Shown here: positions 6,588 through 13,900 of the stretch, piece by piece
How the letters are laid out: each line of letters begins with the position of its first letter
Position numbering within the stretch: the stretch's first letter is position 1
NCBI GenBank assembly: GCA_003241215.1
Contig: QFOL01000076.1
Span: 1 to 14,352, forward strand
DNA: 14,352 bases
Source of the DNA: Agrobacterium fabrum
Lineage (GTDB): Bacteria; Pseudomonadota; Alphaproteobacteria; Rhizobiales; Rhizobiaceae
Direction: 5' to 3'
The notes under the pieces: model-generated
The model's database searches: none
What the model saw: the letters and a program-made list of their open reading frames with translations, nothing else
What the model was told of the DNA's origin: nothing
Translations under genes and position numbers: made by a program

Positions 6588-6959
6588 TCAGTTACAAACC
6601 CGCATACTTTCCATATGCCAGCCGCCGTCATAGGAATTGGGAACGCGGCGGTCTTCGAACCAGCAGCGGGGGCGGGGCGGCGGTGGCGGCTCATAGTAGC
6701 GCGGGCCGTTATTGCTGTTGGCGATGGCGCCGCCGATCAGGCCGCCGATGACGCCTGCGGCGAGGCCGCCGGCAATCGCTGCGCCGTCATTGTGGCGGCG
6801 GTGTTCGCGGTAGGGCGGCGGGGGTGGGCCGCCGCGGTCGTAGCCACGGTCATAGCGGGGGCGATAGGGATAGTCCTGCGCGGCAGCGGTGCCATAGGAT
6901 GCAAAAATGCTGCCGGTGGCGACCAGCGCGGCAATAGTGGAAAGAATTATCTTTTTCAT
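6588..6959 (-). CDS. Exported glycine-zipper, proline-rich small protein
   Basis: From ATG at 6959 the product is 123 residues. A Sec signal peptide (1-27, ending TAAA-QD) is followed by an Arg/Tyr/Pro/Gly-rich region with PPPPPY (about 45-50). A hydrophobic glycine-zipper stretch (about 61-80, IAGGLAAGVIGGLIGGAIA) comes next, then a second proline run (about 91-95) and the tail CWFEDRRVPNSYDGGWHMESMRVCN with Cys99 and Cys122. Glycine zippers often insert into or pack against membranes, so an envelope location is likely. The tail cysteines could form a disulfide. The frame is open 14 codons further up, but GGAG lies about ten bases before ATG 6959 and the signal peptide begins there. Small proteins of this layout are common in rhizobia. 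I know no assigned function. Confidence 0.82.
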   Translation of the reverse strand: MKKIILSTIAALVATGSIFASYGTAAAQDYPYRPRYDRGYDRGGPPPPPYREHRRHNDGAAIAGGLAAGVIGGLIGGAIANSNNGPRYYEPPPPPRPRCWFEDRRVPNSYDGGWHMESMRVCN

Positions 6960-7108
6960 CGGGGCTACTCCATAAGCCTGCTTCGGGAGATAGAGGCTCA
7001 TTATGCCCGGATGATGGCACGGGACGGGTGAACGGCCTGTGAATGTTTCATTGTTTCAGGGTTCATATTTTCGGATCCTGCAATGGTCGGTGCAGGCTTT
7101 CAGCAACG

Positions 7109-7136
7109 AAAAAGCCCGGCGGAGGGCCGGGCTTTT
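7109..7136 (-). terminator. Intrinsic terminator of the outer-membrane protein gene
   Basis: GCCCGGC (7114-7120) and GCCGGGC (7126-7132) form a perfect stem around GGAGG, extended by four A-T pairs. On the minus strand it ends in five T residues. It lies about 30 bases beyond the stop codon at 7166. Confidence 0.9.
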
Positions 7137-7165
7137 GCAAAAATCGCCGCAAGTCGCCAGGGCGA

Positions 7166-7798
7166 TCAGAACTTCACGCCGAGACCGACTTTCACAGTGT
7201 GCTGGTCAAGATCGGTGTTGATGCCGAAGATGTCCTTGTCGCCATAGTCGTTATAGCGATATTCAAGCCTGCCGAACACATTGTCGGTGAAGGCATAGTC
7301 CAGGCCCGCGCCGACGGTGTAGCCGTTGAACGTGGTGCTGTCCTTGCCGGCGCCGGGCGTTTCGATGAAACCGCGTGTCGCGGTCCAGCCGGCGGTGGCA
7401 TAGAGCAGGGCGTGGTCGAAGGCATAACCCACACGGCCGCGAACGGAGCCCTGCCAGTCGGTGCCGATCTCGGTGCCCGCATAGTCATTGTCGTTCCAGT
7501 TGTAATCGACGTCGCCTTCGATGCCGAGGACCAGATTATTGTCGAACTGGTAATTGTAACCCACGAAGGCGCCCAGAATGCCGCCGTCGAAATTATCCGA
7601 GGCGACCGGGCCGCCCGCCGAAAAATCGCCATTCGCCCAGCCCGCGCCGCCTTGAATACCAAGATAGGGGCCAGACCAGGTGAAGACCGGCAGAGTTTCC
7701 TGCGCGACCGGAGGTGCGGGCGTTTCGTAGACGGCATCCGCGGCCATTGCGGTGCTGGCCGACAGGGCCAGGAGTGACGTTACGATCAGCGTTTTCAT
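7166..7798 (-). CDS. Outer-membrane beta-barrel protein, Omp25/Omp31-like
   Basis: The product is 210 residues from ATG at 7798. The signal peptide is 1-19 (LSASTAMA-ADAVYE). The mature chain begins with a short proline-rich linker and then TWSGPYLGIQGGAGWANG, the usual first strand of this rhizobial/Brucella barrel family. Alternating amphipathic strands follow: ILGAFVGYNYQFDNNLVLGIEGDVDYNW, GSVRGRVGYAFDHALLYATAGWTAT, TVGAGLDYAFTDNVFGRLEYRYNDYGD and finally HTVKVGLGVKF. The chain ends in phenylalanine, the signal for Bam-dependent assembly. An eight-stranded barrel is likely. GGGAGAA lies before the ATG; the frame extends 12 codons further but without a ribosome site or signal character. Relatives are abundant surface proteins and antigens, and pore activity is not established for this one. 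Confidence 0.92.
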   Translation of the reverse strand: MKTLIVTSLLALSASTAMAADAVYETPAPPVAQETLPVFTWSGPYLGIQGGAGWANGDFSAGGPVASDNFDGGILGAFVGYNYQFDNNLVLGIEGDVDYNWNDNDYAGTEIGTDWQGSVRGRVGYAFDHALLYATAGWTATRGFIETPGAGKDSTTFNGYTVGAGLDYAFTDNVFGRLEYRYNDYGDKDIFGINTDLDQHTVKVGLGVKF

Positions 7799-7823
7799 CG
7801 TTTTTCTCCCTGAGCTGACTGAC

Positions 7824-7838
7824 ATCCATAGCATGGAT
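7824..7838. promoter_or_regulatory. Short palindrome in the leader of the outer-membrane protein gene
   Basis: ATCCAT-AGC-ATGGAT is a perfect 6-bp inverted repeat with a 3-base centre. It lies 26 bases upstream of the outer-membrane protein start, near the predicted transcription start. It could be an operator or a small mRNA-leader hairpin. Confidence 0.35.
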
Positions 7839-7847
7839 TAGCTGCTT

Positions 7848-7877
7848 TTAATATGGGTTGGGGTTCGGCGGTTCCAA
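7848..7877 (-). promoter_or_regulatory. Candidate sigma-70 promoter of the outer-membrane protein gene
   Basis: On the minus strand TTGGAA (7877-7872) and TATTAA (7853-7848) are separated by 18 bases. Each matches four of six consensus positions. A start near 7841 would give a leader of roughly 40 bases. Confidence 0.35.
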
Positions 7878-8241
7878 GAGGCGCTGTGCCCTCCCGGCGT
7901 TAATGGCCGTCTTGCCCCTGGTCGTGGCGTTTCATCGCCCCGCCATGCTGTTGTGATGCGGCGAACGTCCGCAGCCGCGTTTGGTTCCCTTCGGTGTTTC
8001 ATCAAAAGTCCGGCAGGGCGGCCCGCCGGTGTCACGCTTGGTTGTCTTGACAGCGGGGGGCGTGACCATAGAGTTGTGGTTGACTGCAAACAGGGCCGGT
8101 GCTTCGCGCCGCACAACTAGCGGCATGGCTGCGGTTGAGACGATACCGCCGCGACCTCTCGTTGAGGGTGGTCGCTGCGGGCAGGAAGGGCATGGGAGGA
8201 TGAAATCGCATGAGGTTTTATTTTAGCGGAGGAGGGGCGAC
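7878..8241. other. Gene-poor stretch with a structured leader upstream of the 151-residue protein
   Basis: With the barrel promoter region this makes a gap of about 440 bases without a convincing gene. Short open frames exist on both strands (for example 7981-8226 plus, 7838-8116 minus), but they use poor starts, lack ribosome sites and look like chance products of GC-rich DNA. A candidate plus-strand promoter is TTGACA (8047-8052), 16 bases, TAGAGT (8069-8074). Downstream, 8146-8180 can fold: CCGC/GCGG outside and GCGACC/GGTCGC inside, with single mismatches between blocks. A strong ribosome site, GGAGGAGGGG (8228-8237), ends the stretch. A leader of about 160 bases for the next gene, or a small RNA, is possible. 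Confidence 0.4.
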
Positions 8242-8697
8242 GTGATTGTCGGAGCCGTTCTCAGCGCCATTCTTCTTCTCACTCTCATCGCATTTCCACG
8301 GCATCTCAAATCCGTTGTCATCTGCCTGCTCGTGATCTGGACGGCCACCGCGGCCTTTGTCATTTATGACTGGCGGCGCGGCAGCCAGCGGCTCGATCAT
8401 GTCGTTGCGACCGCCGGTTTCGATGCGGCGGCCTGCACGGATCCGGCATTGCCCATTCGTGTCAGCTTCCGCAACGACAACAATGTTGCGGTGCAGCGGC
8501 TGACCTATACGCTGGAAGGCTTCGAACCCGCCTTCCGCGCCTCCGTCTCCTTCGACCCCTACCAGGTGAGCGAAAGACGGATCGAGGCCGGCGAGACTTT
8601 CGCCGCCTGCCGTTCCTTCCGGCTGCGCAACAATGAAAGGGTGGAACCGCAGCGGCTGGAATGGCGTGTCACCGTCATTTCCGCGGAGTTCGACTGA
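8242..8697 (+). CDS. Small membrane protein: two helices plus a beta-rich domain, function unknown
   Basis: The product is 151 residues with a GTG start. The start is supported by GGAGGAGGGG at 8228-8237; there is no in-frame ATG near the N-terminus. Two hydrophobic helices (about 2-18 and 24-42) are joined by a short basic turn (PRHLKS), giving a helical hairpin. A soluble domain (about 50-151) follows, with alternating polar and hydrophobic strands: PIRVSFRNDNNVAVQRLTYTLEGF, SVSFDPYQVSERRIEAGETF and RLEWRVTVISAEF. The pattern resembles immunoglobulin-like or FxLYD-type beta sandwiches seen in envelope proteins, which is inference from strand pattern only. Cys65 and Cys123 could pair if the domain is periplasmic; Cys28 is in the membrane. 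I do not recognise a family. A perfect GC-rich hairpin starts right after the stop codon. Confidence 0.78.
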   Translation: MIVGAVLSAILLLTLIAFPRHLKSVVICLLVIWTATAAFVIYDWRRGSQRLDHVVATAGFDAAACTDPALPIRVSFRNDNNVAVQRLTYTLEGFEPAFRASVSFDPYQVSERRIEAGETFAACRSFRLRNNERVEPQRLEWRVTVISAEFD

Positions 8698-8714
8698 GCG
8701 GCCGGTGCGGCCGC
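8698..8714 (+). terminator. GC hairpin immediately after the stop codon at 8697
   Basis: GCGGCCG (8698-8704) and CGGCCGC (8708-8714) pair perfectly around GTG, starting at the first base after TGA. No T-run follows closely, so it may be a 3'-end stabiliser or a weak terminator. Confidence 0.4.
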
Positions 8715-8752
8715 TGGTTATCACGGCATTTTGAAAATTTCCGCGCTGTCGA

Positions 8753-8779
8753 TAAAGTCCCTGCACCACAGGGGCTTTA
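8753..8779. other. Hairpin between the 151-residue protein and the phosphatase
   Basis: TAAAGTCCCTG (8753-8763) pairs with CAGGGGCTTTA (8769-8779) over 11 bp with one wobble, around the loop CACCA. It lacks a T-run beyond the stem. It may end the upstream transcript or belong to the leader of the gene at 8880. Confidence 0.45.
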
Positions 8780-8879
8780 CGCGGGAGGGCGGGCCCTTGC
8801 CTTTTCGAACCGGGCAGCTTTCGAAGGGACCTGACTTGTTTTCGCCGGTTTGCGATGCCATCTCCCGCCCATTCGATTG

Positions 8880-9458
8880 ATGTCGCGGGTAGACGGTTTG
8901 CGTATTGTTTTGAAGTTTCTGAAAATTACCGCCATTGGCCTTGTCGCCCTGCCGGTTCTGGCGGGCGCGCATATGGGTATCGGGCAATTGACCGGAAATT
9001 TCCACGAGGTCATTCCGGGCGAACTCTATCGTTCGGCCCAGCCGAGCGGCAAGGATATTGCCGCTTATGCCAAGGCTTATGGCATCAAGACGATCATCAA
9101 CCTGCGCGATGAAAAACGTGAAGGCTGGTATGAGGCTGAAAGCCAGGCGGCGAAAAACAACGGCATCCGGCTGGTCGATTATCCGCTGAACTCAGGCGAA
9201 AAGGTTTCGGTTGAGGATTCGGAAACGCTGGCGGCCATGCTGCGCAATGCGGAAAAGCCGATCCTTATTCACTGTGAGCATGGCGCGAACCGCACCGGGC
9301 TCGCCTCCGCCATCTATGTGGCCGCCGTGGCCGGCAAGAGCGAGGCGGCCGCCGAGTTTCAGCTTTCGCCCTATTACGGGCATGTGCCGATCCCCGGCAT
9401 CGGGCGGTATGAAATGTACCAGTCCTGGGACGATTTCGAGGAAACCATCGGCTTTTGA
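8880..9458 (+). CDS. Membrane-anchored Cys-dependent (tyrosine/dual-specificity type) phosphatase
   Basis: The product is 192 residues from ATG 8880. The N-terminus is basic, then hydrophobic (KITAIGLVALPVLAGAHMGIG, about 15-35), giving a signal anchor or signal peptide. The phosphatase domain (about 40-192) opens NFHEVIPGELYRSAQPSG, typical of this dual-specificity-like subgroup. It continues with IKTIINLRDEKREGWYEAE (the NLRDE motif; Asp77 is a candidate general acid) and the catalytic P-loop HCEHGANRTG, matching CX5R with Cys132 and Arg138. Cys132 is the only cysteine in the protein. The family hydrolyses phosphate monoesters through a cysteinyl-phosphate intermediate; the substrate here is unknown. 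Positive-inside logic puts the catalytic domain outside the cytoplasm. The start is uncertain: the frame is open to a TTG at 8850 and no good ribosome site precedes ATG 8880. The gene converges on the sugar-isomerase gene. Confidence 0.9.
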   Translation: MSRVDGLRIVLKFLKITAIGLVALPVLAGAHMGIGQLTGNFHEVIPGELYRSAQPSGKDIAAYAKAYGIKTIINLRDEKREGWYEAESQAAKNNGIRLVDYPLNSGEKVSVEDSETLAAMLRNAEKPILIHCEHGANRTGLASAIYVAAVAGKSEAAAEFQLSPYYGHVPIPGIGRYEMYQSWDDFEETIGF

Positions 9459-9468
9459 GACGCCGTGG

Positions 9469-9496
9469 CTGGATGCCGGCTCAAGGCCGGCATGAC
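9469..9496. repeat. Palindromic intergenic repeat, alphaproteobacterial REP-like element
   Basis: ATGCCGGC (9473-9480) and GCCGGCAT (9486-9493) form a perfect 8-bp stem around TCAAG, flanked by CTGG and GACG. The pattern TGGAT, GC stem, TCAAG, GC stem, ATGAC is one I know as a common intergenic repeat in Agrobacterium and other alphaproteobacteria. It lies between the stops of two convergent genes and may also help end transcription. Confidence 0.7.
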
Positions 9497-9516
9497 GGAC
9501 GGTTGCGCAGCGCGCC

Positions 9517-10764
9517 TCAATAATCCCCGCCGCTTTCCCTGATCACCTTCGTCAGGCTTCCCGTCGCCGGGAAAAGCGGGATGAGGCAGGCCTGCAGCGC
9601 GTGGTAGATATCGCCCTTGCCGGGGAACAGCGTATGGGCGGGAACCAGATCTTCCGTCAGTTCCTCGTGCCAGCCGCCATTGGCATGGTCGATGAAGTTG
9701 TTGGCGACGGTGCTCCAGATGCGGCGGTAACTGTCTTCATAGAAGTTGTCCGCCGGCAGGTTCTCGTTGAGGAAGTGGGCAGCACCAGCCGCCTCGGACA
9801 TGGGCCACCAGAGCTTTGCCCGCTTGTCGGGATTGTCGTTCCAGTCGAGCGTATAAAAGAAGCCGCCCTTTTCCCGGTCCCAGCCGAGCGCCATGGATTG
9901 TACGAAGAGCGATTTCGCGGCCACCGGCATCCAGTCATGGCGACGCTCTCCCAGCACCCATAATTGCAGGATGAGGCGCGCCCATTCCAGCCAGTGGCCG
10001 GGGGTGGTGCCGGAGGGGCGGAACATTTCGTTGCCGCGATACTCCTTGTCGAGCGTCCAGTTCTCGTCGAAATGCTCCGGCACGCGGAAATCCAGCTCGC
10101 CGGCGCGGCGGCGGATGACGAGATCGGCGATGCGCTCCGCCTTGCTGAGGTAACTATTGTCGCCGGTAACCTCATAGGCGGCCATCAGCGCTTCCGTCAG
10201 GTGCATATTGGAGTTCTGGCCGCGATAATTGTCGATGGGCGACCAGTCGCGGTTGAATTCCTCGGCGATGGCGCCGTGTTTTTCCTCCCAGAAACGGGTT
10301 TCCAGAACCTCGGTAATATCGGCCAGTATCTTGTCGGCCAGCGGGTGGCCGACGGTCTTGGCGGAAGAGGCGGCCAGAAGCACGAAGGCATGGCCATAAC
10401 CCTGCTTGGTGGCGTCCACCGGGCCGGCATCGTTCACCTGCCAGAAATAACCGCCATGCTCGCCATCGCGGTGCCTGTTCCAGAGGTAGGTCATGCCGTG
10501 GTCGACAATATCGCCGCAGCCCGGACGCCCGAGCAGGTGGCCGATGGAGAAGCAATGCACCATGCGGGCGGAGGCATGGATGCCGCGCACGGGGTCGTTT
10601 GGCTGCAGCGGCGCGCCCCTGGCATCGAGATCGAAGAAGCCGCCGGCGGCATTGACGGCGCGATACTGGAAGAAATCGAAAAGTCCCTCGGCCTGTTTTA
10701 CCAGCCACTGGCGATGCCAGGGCAGGGTATTCCAGTTGCGGCTGTTGTGATCGTCCTCGGGCAT
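9517..10764 (-). CDS. AGE-family sugar epimerase/isomerase, YihS or mannose-isomerase type
   Basis: The 415-residue length is standard for this (alpha/alpha)6-barrel family, which interconverts aldoses and ketoses or epimerises N-acylglucosamine. Pocket positions visible in order are GGFFDLDARG (41-50), Arg67 (SARMVH), His125 (YGHAFVLLA), His188 (NMHLTEAL), His257 (GTTPGHWLEWARL), Glu324 (WWPMSEA) and His388 (DIYHALQACLIP). The spacing of Arg67, His188, His257 and His388 parallels the catalytic set of E. coli YihS (Arg55, His176, His248, His383). A cytosolic aldose-ketose isomerase acting on mannose or a related sugar is therefore favoured over a GlcNAc 2-epimerase; the substrate is not fixed by sequence alone. 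Mannose isomerases of this family are known from Agrobacterium. GGAGG lies 7 bases before the ATG. No sugar transporter or kinase gene is adjacent. It is divergent from metH. Confidence 0.9.
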   Translation of the reverse strand: MPEDDHNSRNWNTLPWHRQWLVKQAEGLFDFFQYRAVNAAGGFFDLDARGAPLQPNDPVRGIHASARMVHCFSIGHLLGRPGCGDIVDHGMTYLWNRHRDGEHGGYFWQVNDAGPVDATKQGYGHAFVLLAASSAKTVGHPLADKILADITEVLETRFWEEKHGAIAEEFNRDWSPIDNYRGQNSNMHLTEALMAAYEVTGDNSYLSKAERIADLVIRRRAGELDFRVPEHFDENWTLDKEYRGNEMFRPSGTTPGHWLEWARLILQLWVLGERRHDWMPVAAKSLFVQSMALGWDREKGGFFYTLDWNDNPDKRAKLWWPMSEAAGAAHFLNENLPADNFYEDSYRRIWSTVANNFIDHANGGWHEELTEDLVPAHTLFPGKGDIYHALQACLIPLFPATGSLTKVIRESGGDY

Positions 10765-10794
10765 TCTCGTCCTCCATGCGGTTTGCTGCTTCGG

Positions 10795-10823
10795 CTTATA
10801 TCCTTGCCGTATAAACCTGTCAT
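10795..10823 (-). promoter_or_regulatory. Candidate sigma-70 promoter of the sugar-isomerase gene
   Basis: On the minus strand ATGACA (10823-10818) and TATAAG (10800-10795) are exactly 17 bases apart. Each matches five of six consensus positions. The predicted start near 10788 gives a leader of about 24 bases. This is the best promoter match I found in the window. Confidence 0.55.
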
Positions 10824-10890
10824 CTGTCAGCGATATTTCGTAGTCTGCCGCAACGACGCAAAGCCATGTCTATCCCTTGAAGATATATTG

Positions 10891-10910
10891 ACATAAACAT
10901 ATCTTTATGT
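10891..10910. promoter_or_regulatory. 20-bp palindrome upstream of metH, probable operator
   Basis: ACATAAA (10891-10897), CATATC, TTTATGT (10904-10910) is a perfect 7-bp inverted repeat with a 6-base centre, ending 40 bases before the metH start. TTGACA (10888-10893) overlaps the left arm. A second candidate promoter, TTGAAG (10878), 16 bases, TATCTT (10900), places the -10 inside the palindrome. A/T-rich palindromes of this form fit ArsR-type repressors, and SahR, an ArsR-family sensor of S-adenosylhomocysteine, controls methionine-cycle genes in Proteobacteria. The palindrome is seen; the regulator is inferred. Confidence 0.6.
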
Positions 10911-10950
10911 GACTTGACGGCTTGCGATCTTGCAAATCGAAATGAGGAGT

Positions 10951-13900
10951 ATGCCCGTGTTTGACGACCTGTTTGGCCCTGAAGGGGCAAAGCGCGACGG
11001 CGCGGAAATTTTCAAGGCGCTGCGCGAGGCCGCCAGCGAACGCATCCTCATTCTCGACGGCGCCATGGGCACGCAGATCCAGGGGCTGGGTTTTGACGAA
11101 GACCATTTTCGTGGCGATCGTTTTATCGGCTGTGCCTGTCACCAGAAGGGCAATAATGACCTTCTGATCCTGACCCAGCCGGACGCTATCGAGGATATCC
11201 ATTACCGCTACGCCATGGCGGGCGCGGATATTCTCGAAACCAACACGTTTTCGTCGACGCGTATCGCGCAGGCCGATTACGAGATGGAAAATGCCGTCTA
11301 CGACCTCAACCGCGAAGGTGCCGCGATTGTCCGCCGCGCCGCCCAGCGTGCCGAGCGGGAAGATGGCCGCCGCCGTTTCGTGGCCGGCGCCATCGGCCCG
11401 ACCAACCGCACGGCCTCCATTTCGCCTGACGTCAACAATCCCGGTTATCGCGCCGTCAGCTTCGACGATTTGCGTATCGCCTATGGCGAGCAGATCGACG
11501 GCCTGATCGACGGCGGCGCCGATATCATCCTGATCGAGACGATTTTCGATACGCTGAACGCCAAGGCGGCGATTTTCGCCTGCGAGGAGCGTTTCGAGGC
11601 CAAGGGCATCCGCCTGCCGGTGATGATCTCGGGCACGATTACCGATCTTTCCGGCCGCACGCTTTCCGGCCAGACGCCTTCGGCCTTCTGGAACTCGGTG
11701 CGCCACGCCAACCCCTTCACCATCGGCCTGAACTGCGCGCTGGGTGCCGACGCCATGCGTCCGCATCTGCAGGAGCTTTCGGATGTGGCCGATACCTTCG
11801 TCTGCGCCTATCCGAATGCCGGCCTGCCGAATGAATTCGGCCAGTATGACGAAACGCCGGAGATGATGGCGCGTCAGGTTCAGGGTTTTGTCCGCGACGG
11901 TCTCGTCAATATCGTCGGCGGTTGCTGCGGCTCGACGCCGGAGCATATCCGGGCGATTGCGGAGGCTGTCAAAGGCTACAAGCCGCGCGAAATTCCCGAG
12001 CACAAGCCCTTCATGTCGCTTTCGGGCCTCGAGCCTTTCGTGCTGACCAAGGACATTCCCTTCGTCAATGTCGGCGAACGTACCAACGTCACCGGCTCGG
12101 CCCGCTTCCGCAAGCTCATCACCGCCGGTGACTATACGGCGGCGCTGGCTGTCGCCCGCGACCAGGTGGAAAACGGCGCGCAGATCATCGACATCAACAT
12201 GGATGAAGGCCTGATCGATTCCGAAAAGGCGATGGTGGAGTTTTTGAACCTCATCGCCGCCGAGCCGGATATTGCCCGCGTGCCTGTAATGATCGACTCA
12301 TCCAAGTTCGAGATCATCGAGGCCGGCCTGAAATGCGTTCAGGGCAAATCGATCGTCAATTCGATTTCACTGAAGGAAGGCGAGGAGAAGTTTCTCCAGC
12401 AGGCGCGGCTCGTCCATAATTACGGTGCGGCGGTTGTGGTCATGGCCTTCGATGAGGTCGGTCAGGCCGATACCTATCAGCGCAAGGTCGAGATCTGCTC
12501 GCGCGCCTACAAGCTCTTGACCGAGAAGGCGGGCCTGTCGCCGGAAGACATCATCTTCGACCCCAACGTCTTTGCCGTCGCGACGGGTATCGAGGAACAC
12601 AATAATTACGGCGTGGATTTCATTCAGGCCACTAAGACCATCCGTGAAACCATGCCGCTGACGCATATTTCCGGCGGCGTTTCCAACCTGTCCTTCTCCT
12701 TCCGCGGCAATGAGCCGGTGCGTGAGGCGATGCATGCCGTGTTCCTCTACCACGCCATTCAGGTCGGCATGGATATGGGCATCGTCAATGCCGGGCAGCT
12801 TGCGGTTTACGACAATATCGATCCGGAACTGCGTGAGGCCTGCGAGGACGTGGTGCTGAACCGTCGCGACGATGCGACCGAGCGTCTGCTTGAAGTGGCG
12901 GAGCGTTTCCGTGGCACGGGCGCCAAGGATACCAAGGTTCAGGATCTTTCCTGGCGCGAACTGCCGGTCGAGAAGCGACTGGAACATGCGCTGGTCAATG
13001 GTATCACCGAATATATCGAGGCCGATACGGAAGAGGCGCGCCAGAAGGCGGAGCGCCCGTTGCACGTCATCGAAGGGCCGCTGATGGCTGGCATGAATGT
13101 GGTCGGCGATCTCTTCGGTTCCGGCAAGATGTTCCTGCCGCAGGTGGTGAAATCCGCCCGCGTGATGAAGCAGGCGGTTGCCGTGCTGCTTCCTTACATG
13201 GAGGAGGAAAAGCGCCTGAATGGCGGGTCCGAGCGCAGCGCCGCCGGCAAGGTGCTGATGGCGACCGTGAAGGGCGATGTGCACGACATCGGCAAGAACA
13301 TCGTCGGCGTCGTTCTCGCCTGCAACAATTACGAGATCATCGATCTCGGCGTCATGGTGCCTACGACGAAAATCCTTGAAACGGCGATTGCCGAAAAGGT
13401 CGATGTGATCGGTCTTTCCGGCCTTATCACCCCGTCGCTGGACGAGATGGTGCATGTGGCGGCCGAAATGGAGCGGCAGGGTTTCGACATCCCGCTGCTG
13501 ATCGGCGGCGCGACGACGAGCCGTGTGCATACCGCGGTGAAAATCCATCCGCGTTACGAGGCCGGTCAGGCAATCTATGTCACCGACGCCTCGCGTGCGG
13601 TGGGCGTCGTGTCTGCGCTTCTCTCCGAGGAGCAGAAGCCCGCTTATATCGAAGGCATTCGCAGCGAATATGCCAAGGTGGCGGAAGCGCACGCCCGCAA
13701 CGAGCGGGAGAAGCAGCGCCTGCCGCTGTCCCGCGCCCGCGAGAATGCGCAGAAGGTGGACTGGACCGCATACAAGCCCGTCAAGCCGCAATTCTTCGGC
13801 ACCAAGGTGTTCGAGACCTACGATCTTGAAGAGCTTTCCCGTTACATCGACTGGACGCCGTTCTTCCAGACCTGGGAATTGAAGGGCCGCTTCCCGGCCA

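Noticed and set aside
7981..8226. 81-residue plus-strand open frame in the gap before 8242
   Set aside because: It has a TTG start with no ribosome site, low-complexity content, no signal peptide or domain, and overlaps the candidate promoter and hairpin.
9964..10896. 310-residue plus-strand open frame antisense to the sugar-isomerase gene
   Set aside because: The minus-strand AGE-family protein is complete with its catalytic His/Arg set; this frame is its shadow.
10870..12003. 377-residue open frame antisense to the start of metH
   Set aside because: It is a complement shadow of the homocysteine-binding domain, with no domain signature and no ribosome site that I could see.
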